NCBI GenBank assembly: GCA_017458065.1 | Contig: JAFTGD010000042.1 | Location: 124,001-188,000, forward strand | DNA: 64,000 bases | Source: Oscillospiraceae bacterium | Lineage (GTDB): Bacteria; Bacillota; Clostridia; Oscillospirales; Oscillospiraceae | Reading direction: 5' to 3' | Shown: positions 61,033-64,000 of the stretch, piece by piece | How the letters are laid out: each line of letters opens with the position of its first letter | Numbering within the stretch: the first letter of the stretch is position 1 | The notes under the pieces: generated by a model | Told to the model about the DNA's origin: nothing | The model's database searches: none | What the model saw: the letters and a program-made list of their open reading frames with translations, nothing else | Made by a program: the position numbers and the translations under genes

Positions 61033-61992
61033 TTACGCCCCCTTTCTTTTTCCCGCAGCGGAAGCGGAATACTGTGCTTTGATGCGCGGATCCACAAACG
61101 CATAGGCAAGATCCACCAGCAGCATGGCAATGGATGTGAACAGCGCAAAGAAAATTACACAGCCCCTTACCACCGGGTAATCACGGTTGGTTATACCGGT
61201 CAGCATATAGAGACCGACGCCCGGAATGGAGTAAACGGATTCTACAACCGCCCCTCCGGCTACAATGCTCGTAAAGGCTGTACCGAGGGATGTAATGATC
61301 GGCATCAGCGCATTCGGCAGCATGTGTTTGCGTACGACAACCTTCTCCTTCTGCCCTTTTGCCCGGGCAGTGGTTATATAGTCGGACCGAAACACCTCCA
61401 GCATACTGGAGCGGGTCTGCCTTGCGTTGACCGCGATGCCTGCGATGGAAGAAACGATGATCGGCATGATGAAGGAATACCAGTACTGAACGCCGTAAGG
61501 CGGCAGCCACTTCAGTTTCTGCGCAAACAGGACAATCATCATCAGTCCCAGCCAGAAATCCGGGACGGAGATGAAAACCATCGCGATGATCATCGCCACA
61601 GAGTCCTGCCACTTTCCTTCATGCGTCGCTGCAAAGATGCCGAGCAGCAGGCCGATGATCACATTCAGAATCATCGAGATTCCGCCAATGGTAACGGTAT
61701 AGGGAAGCCGGTTTCCGAGTTCCTGCATGACCGGGACGCTGTAGGTCCAGGAATTTCCGAGATCAAAGCGCAGGAACGTGTTATACATAAAGTTGCCAAG
61801 CTGTACAAGATACGGCTGATCCAGCCCCAGCACGTGCCGCATATTTTCAACTTCTTCGGCTGTTGCGCTGGCACCCAGAAGGTTTTTGGCCGGGTCGCCG
61901 GGCGTAAAATACAAGATCGTAAAAATGACGAATGCCGCAGCTATCATGATGACGATAACCATGAGAATTCGTCGCAGAACGTAACGTCCCAT
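61033..61992 (-). CDS. Dipeptide/oligopeptide ABC transporter permease (DppB type)
   Basis: A 319-residue permease beginning MGRYVLRRILMVIVIMIAAAFVIF, with FTPGDPAKNLLG and the EAA loop YITTARAKGQKEKVVVRKHMLPNAL. ATG 61992 has GGAGG upstream; the frame to 62013 lacks one. It is preceded by a strong hairpin that probably reduces expression relative to the binding protein gene. Confidence 0.94.
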   Translation of the reverse strand: MGRYVLRRILMVIVIMIAAAFVIFTILYFTPGDPAKNLLGASATAEEVENMRHVLGLDQPYLVQLGNFMYNTFLRFDLGNSWTYSVPVMQELGNRLPYTVTIGGISMILNVIIGLLLGIFAATHEGKWQDSVAMIIAMVFISVPDFWLGLMMIVLFAQKLKWLPPYGVQYWYSFIMPIIVSSIAGIAVNARQTRSSMLEVFRSDYITTARAKGQKEKVVVRKHMLPNALMPIITSLGTAFTSIVAGGAVVESVYSIPGVGLYMLTGITNRDYPVVRGCVIFFALFTSIAMLLVDLAYAFVDPRIKAQYSASAAGKRKGA

Positions 61993-62020
61993 ATTTTCCT
62001 CCGTTCGACTCAATCAAATT

Positions 62021-62056
62021 GAGCGCCGCCCGCCGCACCTGCGGAGGGCGACGCTC
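62021..62056 (-). other. Intercistronic hairpin between binding protein and permease genes
   Basis: GAGCG-CGCCC-CCGCA pairs with TGCGG-GGGCG-CGCTC with small bulges. It has no T-run on the minus strand. Such hairpins commonly stabilise the binding-protein mRNA and attenuate the permease genes. Confidence 0.7.
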
Positions 62057-62091
62057 GTGGGTTTATGACTCAGGATGTGCGTCCGTTGTTA

Positions 62092-63660
62092 TTACTGGCC
62101 GGCATAGGTGGAGCCGCCGGGAACGAAGTTCAGGTTGTTGTCATAGCAGGGCTCGGTCAGAGCATTGCTGTAGATGGAGTAGTTTACATTGACAACCAGG
62201 GGATCCAGATAGCCTTTGCCGATCCAGATCTCGCGCAGCTTATCCATGTTCTCCTTGTTGTTGCCTTCCATGGTGTTGCAGAGGTTATAGGCTGCGCGAA
62301 GCTCTTCATCGGTGAAGTTGCCGAGCGTCATGTCATCGCCGTTGATGGTGTCATCGAAGAAGGCCTGGCTCAGGCTGATGCAGAAACCGCCGGATGCGCA
62401 GTACATGAGGTAGAGATCCCATCCGGTATTCTGGTTGGAAATGGTCTGGATCGAGTTCAGGTCGCCGATATTGAGCGTCACATTGAAACCGGCCATGTCA
62501 AGCAGGGCCTTGCAGATGGTCGCCATGTTCTTGATGTCCTCATCGTTCATCGCGATGATGGTGATCTCTTCTCCGTTGTAGCCTGCCTTTGCGGCGTACT
62601 CTTTTGCGAGATCGACGTCATAGACCGTCATGTAGTTTTCTTCGGTCTCCCAGGCGGGGTCATAGTCTGCAAAGATGTTGGTGCCTGCGCCGTATGCGGG
62701 GTTGTACCCGGTGACGGCCGCGGCAATCATGGTGTTGTCAATCGCATAATAGACCGCCTTGCGAAGGTCCTCGTTTGCCATCAGGCCGCCTTCATAGCAG
62801 TTTGCAAGCAGAGAATAAACGAAGTTGCCGTCGCTCTGTTTCACGGTGTAGTTCGGATTTGCCTCAAAGTCTGCGAGGCTTGCCATATCAAAGGAGTTGG
62901 AATACTCAATGGAACCGGTGTTCAGCGCAACGGTCTGGGAAGCCGCTTCGGTGATGATGTCATATTCCACCGTCTGGACCGTGCGCTTGTGCGTATCAGC
63001 GGTCAGTTCGTCGGTCTGCCAGTAGTTTTCGTTTGCCTCCAGAACCAGCTTGGAACCGGACTGATAGCTCGCGACCTTATACGGACCGGTACCGACAGGG
63101 GCAATTGCGAAGTTCCCCGCTTCATAAGCTGCCTTGGTGAAGATCGCCGTGCCGCCCCAGATGAACTCAAGCGAGCCGATGGCAACAAACGGATCTTCCT
63201 TGAAGTGGAAACGAACTGTGTAGTCGCCGGTCTTCTCAATGCTGTCATAGATGCCGTACTTGATGGCGTAGCCGGAATCAACCAGAACCTGATAGGAATA
63301 AACGACGTCATCCGCGGTCACGGGGTTTCCTTCGGAGTCCTGAATGTAGTCATAGATCTCTACATCCACCGTGGTGGGATCAACGACCGTGTATCCCTTT
63401 GCAAGAATGGGGACATATTCCGCGCCGTCGTTGTCGAACAGGCACTCATAAATCTGATGCCAGACCAGATTCTTGCCCTGGTTGTTCGGGTTCCAGGGGG
63501 CGAGCTCCTGCGGGTCGTTTGCCATGCCAATCGTGAACTTTTCCAGACGGCCGTTGTCAAGAACATTGCCGGCTGCAAACGCCGTGCCGTTTCCGACAAA
63601 GAGGGTGAAAACCATCACGAGGGCAACGATCAATGCTGCGTATTGTTTCGCTTTTTTCAT
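62092..63660 (-). CDS. ABC transporter substrate-binding protein (DppA/OppA family)
   Basis: A 522-residue SBP family 5 protein. The signal peptide MKKAKQYAALIVALVMVFTLF ends near GTAFA with no lipobox Cys, which is unusual for a Gram-positive binding protein and leaves membrane attachment unexplained. The fold includes VWHQIYECLFDNDG, YTVRFHFKEDPFVAIGSL and DLRKAVYYAIDNTMIAAAVTG. ATG 63660 follows AAGGAGAAG. It heads the operon that runs leftward to the FUSC gene. The ligand is unknown; the family takes peptides but also other amides and opines. Confidence 0.92.
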   Translation of the reverse strand: MKKAKQYAALIVALVMVFTLFVGNGTAFAAGNVLDNGRLEKFTIGMANDPQELAPWNPNNQGKNLVWHQIYECLFDNDGAEYVPILAKGYTVVDPTTVDVEIYDYIQDSEGNPVTADDVVYSYQVLVDSGYAIKYGIYDSIEKTGDYTVRFHFKEDPFVAIGSLEFIWGGTAIFTKAAYEAGNFAIAPVGTGPYKVASYQSGSKLVLEANENYWQTDELTADTHKRTVQTVEYDIITEAASQTVALNTGSIEYSNSFDMASLADFEANPNYTVKQSDGNFVYSLLANCYEGGLMANEDLRKAVYYAIDNTMIAAAVTGYNPAYGAGTNIFADYDPAWETEENYMTVYDVDLAKEYAAKAGYNGEEITIIAMNDEDIKNMATICKALLDMAGFNVTLNIGDLNSIQTISNQNTGWDLYLMYCASGGFCISLSQAFFDDTINGDDMTLGNFTDEELRAAYNLCNTMEGNNKENMDKLREIWIGKGYLDPLVVNVNYSIYSNALTEPCYDNNLNFVPGGSTYAGQ

Positions 63661-63737
63661 TTTACTTCTCCTTCTTTTTAAAAATTTTGACCAAATTTAC
63701 TTGCGGATTTCAACTTAATTTCCGCTTCTAATTGTAT

Positions 63738-63766
63738 AATATAACGATTTTGCTGCACGCTGTCAA
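63738..63766 (-). promoter_or_regulatory. Promoter of the ABC operon
   Basis: On the minus strand TTGACA (63766-63761), 17 bases, TATATT (63743-63738), about 78 bases before the binding-protein start. Confidence 0.8.
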
Positions 63767-63787
63767 TGCTTCCGGCGTTTCATAATG

Positions 63788-63830
63788 CAGCACGGACATT
63801 TCCAAAGCGGAAATGTCCGTGCTGTTTTAT
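63788..63830. terminator. Terminator-like hairpin between the LysR and ABC genes
   Basis: A perfect stem of about 16 bp (CAGCACGGACATTTCC, loop AAAGC, complement) with TTTTATTT on the plus-strand side. It lies just downstream of the leftward partial LysR gene. Confidence 0.7.
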
Positions 63831-63849
63831 TTCATTCGTTTTTTGTTTT

Positions 63850-64000
63850 CTATGTTTCAGCTTCATGAAGAAGAGAATTCAGGAAAGTCTTCGCTGCCGG
63901 AGAAAGCTTCCTTCCGCGCGCCTTCCAGATCTCCACATGAATCTCTGTCTGCGGTTCCAGACGGATGACGCGAACGGCGCTGTTTTTCTGATTCCTTGTC
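63850..64000 (-). CDS. LysR-family regulator, C-terminal end (partial)
   Basis: Only the last 49 codons are in the window; the gene enters from the right edge and stops at TAG 63852-63850. The peptide AVRVIRLEPQTEIHVEIWKARGRKL followed by SPAAKTFLNSLLHEAET has the form of the end of a LysR substrate-binding domain. It lies directly upstream of the ABC operon on the same strand and may control it. The short length makes this a family-level guess. Confidence 0.72.
   Translation of the reverse strand, partial: TRNQKNSAVRVIRLEPQTEIHVEIWKARGRKLSPAAKTFLNSLLHEAET

Overview
The window looks like chromosome from an anaerobic, fermentative Firmicute (class Clostridia). The evidence is a tryptophan T-box leader, Firmicute-type promoters and ribosome sites, ferredoxin-dependent 2-oxoacid oxidoreductase genes, a butyryl-CoA:acetate-type CoA-transferase, TAXI-TRAP uptake and secreted flavin reductases. 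Base composition is moderately GC-rich, and an Oscillospiraceae-like gut bacterium is my best guess (inference). No rRNA, tRNA, CRISPR array or transposase was seen.

Layout. 1-4.2 kb: a truncated secreted flavoprotein reductase, then a TetR regulator facing a radical SAM/flavoprotein pair across a compact symmetric promoter. 4.2-8 kb: ketopantoate-reductase-like enzyme, YkvI-like permease and an OFA-type MFS carrier. 8-12.2 kb: LytTR/GHKL two-component system and a second secreted FAD/FMN reductase. 12.2-19.8 kb: a leftward operon for a 2-oxoacid:ferredoxin oxidoreductase, an orphan P-loop NTPase and a CoA-transferase. An AAA ATPase gene sits between this operon and its LysR regulator, flanked by an 86-bp direct repeat. 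19.8-28 kb: an uncharacterised cluster (LVIVD propeller, zinc-ribbon flavoprotein, double alpha/beta-barrel protein, 4-TM protein, LysR, DUF2804, cupin) and a PLP lyase. 28-34 kb: a TetR-MATE-rifamycin-phosphotransferase-like operon and a GltD-like oxidoreductase. 34-40.4 kb: TAXI-TRAP transporter, RraA-like aldolase, GalB-like PIG-L protein and DUF6282 hydrolase under a GntR regulator. 40.4-47.7 kb: a copper-handling island with a CopA, a catalytically headless P-type ATPase, an HMA-SafE protein and a TetR regulator. 47.9-52.7 kb: T-box-trpDCFBA without trpE/trpG. 52.8-64 kb: a His/Cys-rich MarR regulator, then a long leftward operon of dipeptide-type ABC transporter, hydrolase, SDR, ceramidase-like protein and FUSC exporter, beginning next to a partial LysR gene.

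How the parts may work together. A 33-bp imperfect palindrome lies in front of the YkvI-like permease, the MFS carrier and the 2-oxoacid oxidoreductase operon, and again beside the LysR gene. I infer one regulon: import an organic or amino acid, oxidise its 2-oxoacid to an acyl-CoA, and recover energy through the CoA-transferase. A different repeated element (TTTTGC-A/G-TTTTT, three 23-bp tandem copies) links the DUF2804 gene with the LVIVD/flavoprotein cluster. The strongest candidates for undescribed biology are these two regulons, the TRAP/GalB-like/RraA/DUF6282 pathway and the ten-gene ABC-hydrolase operon.
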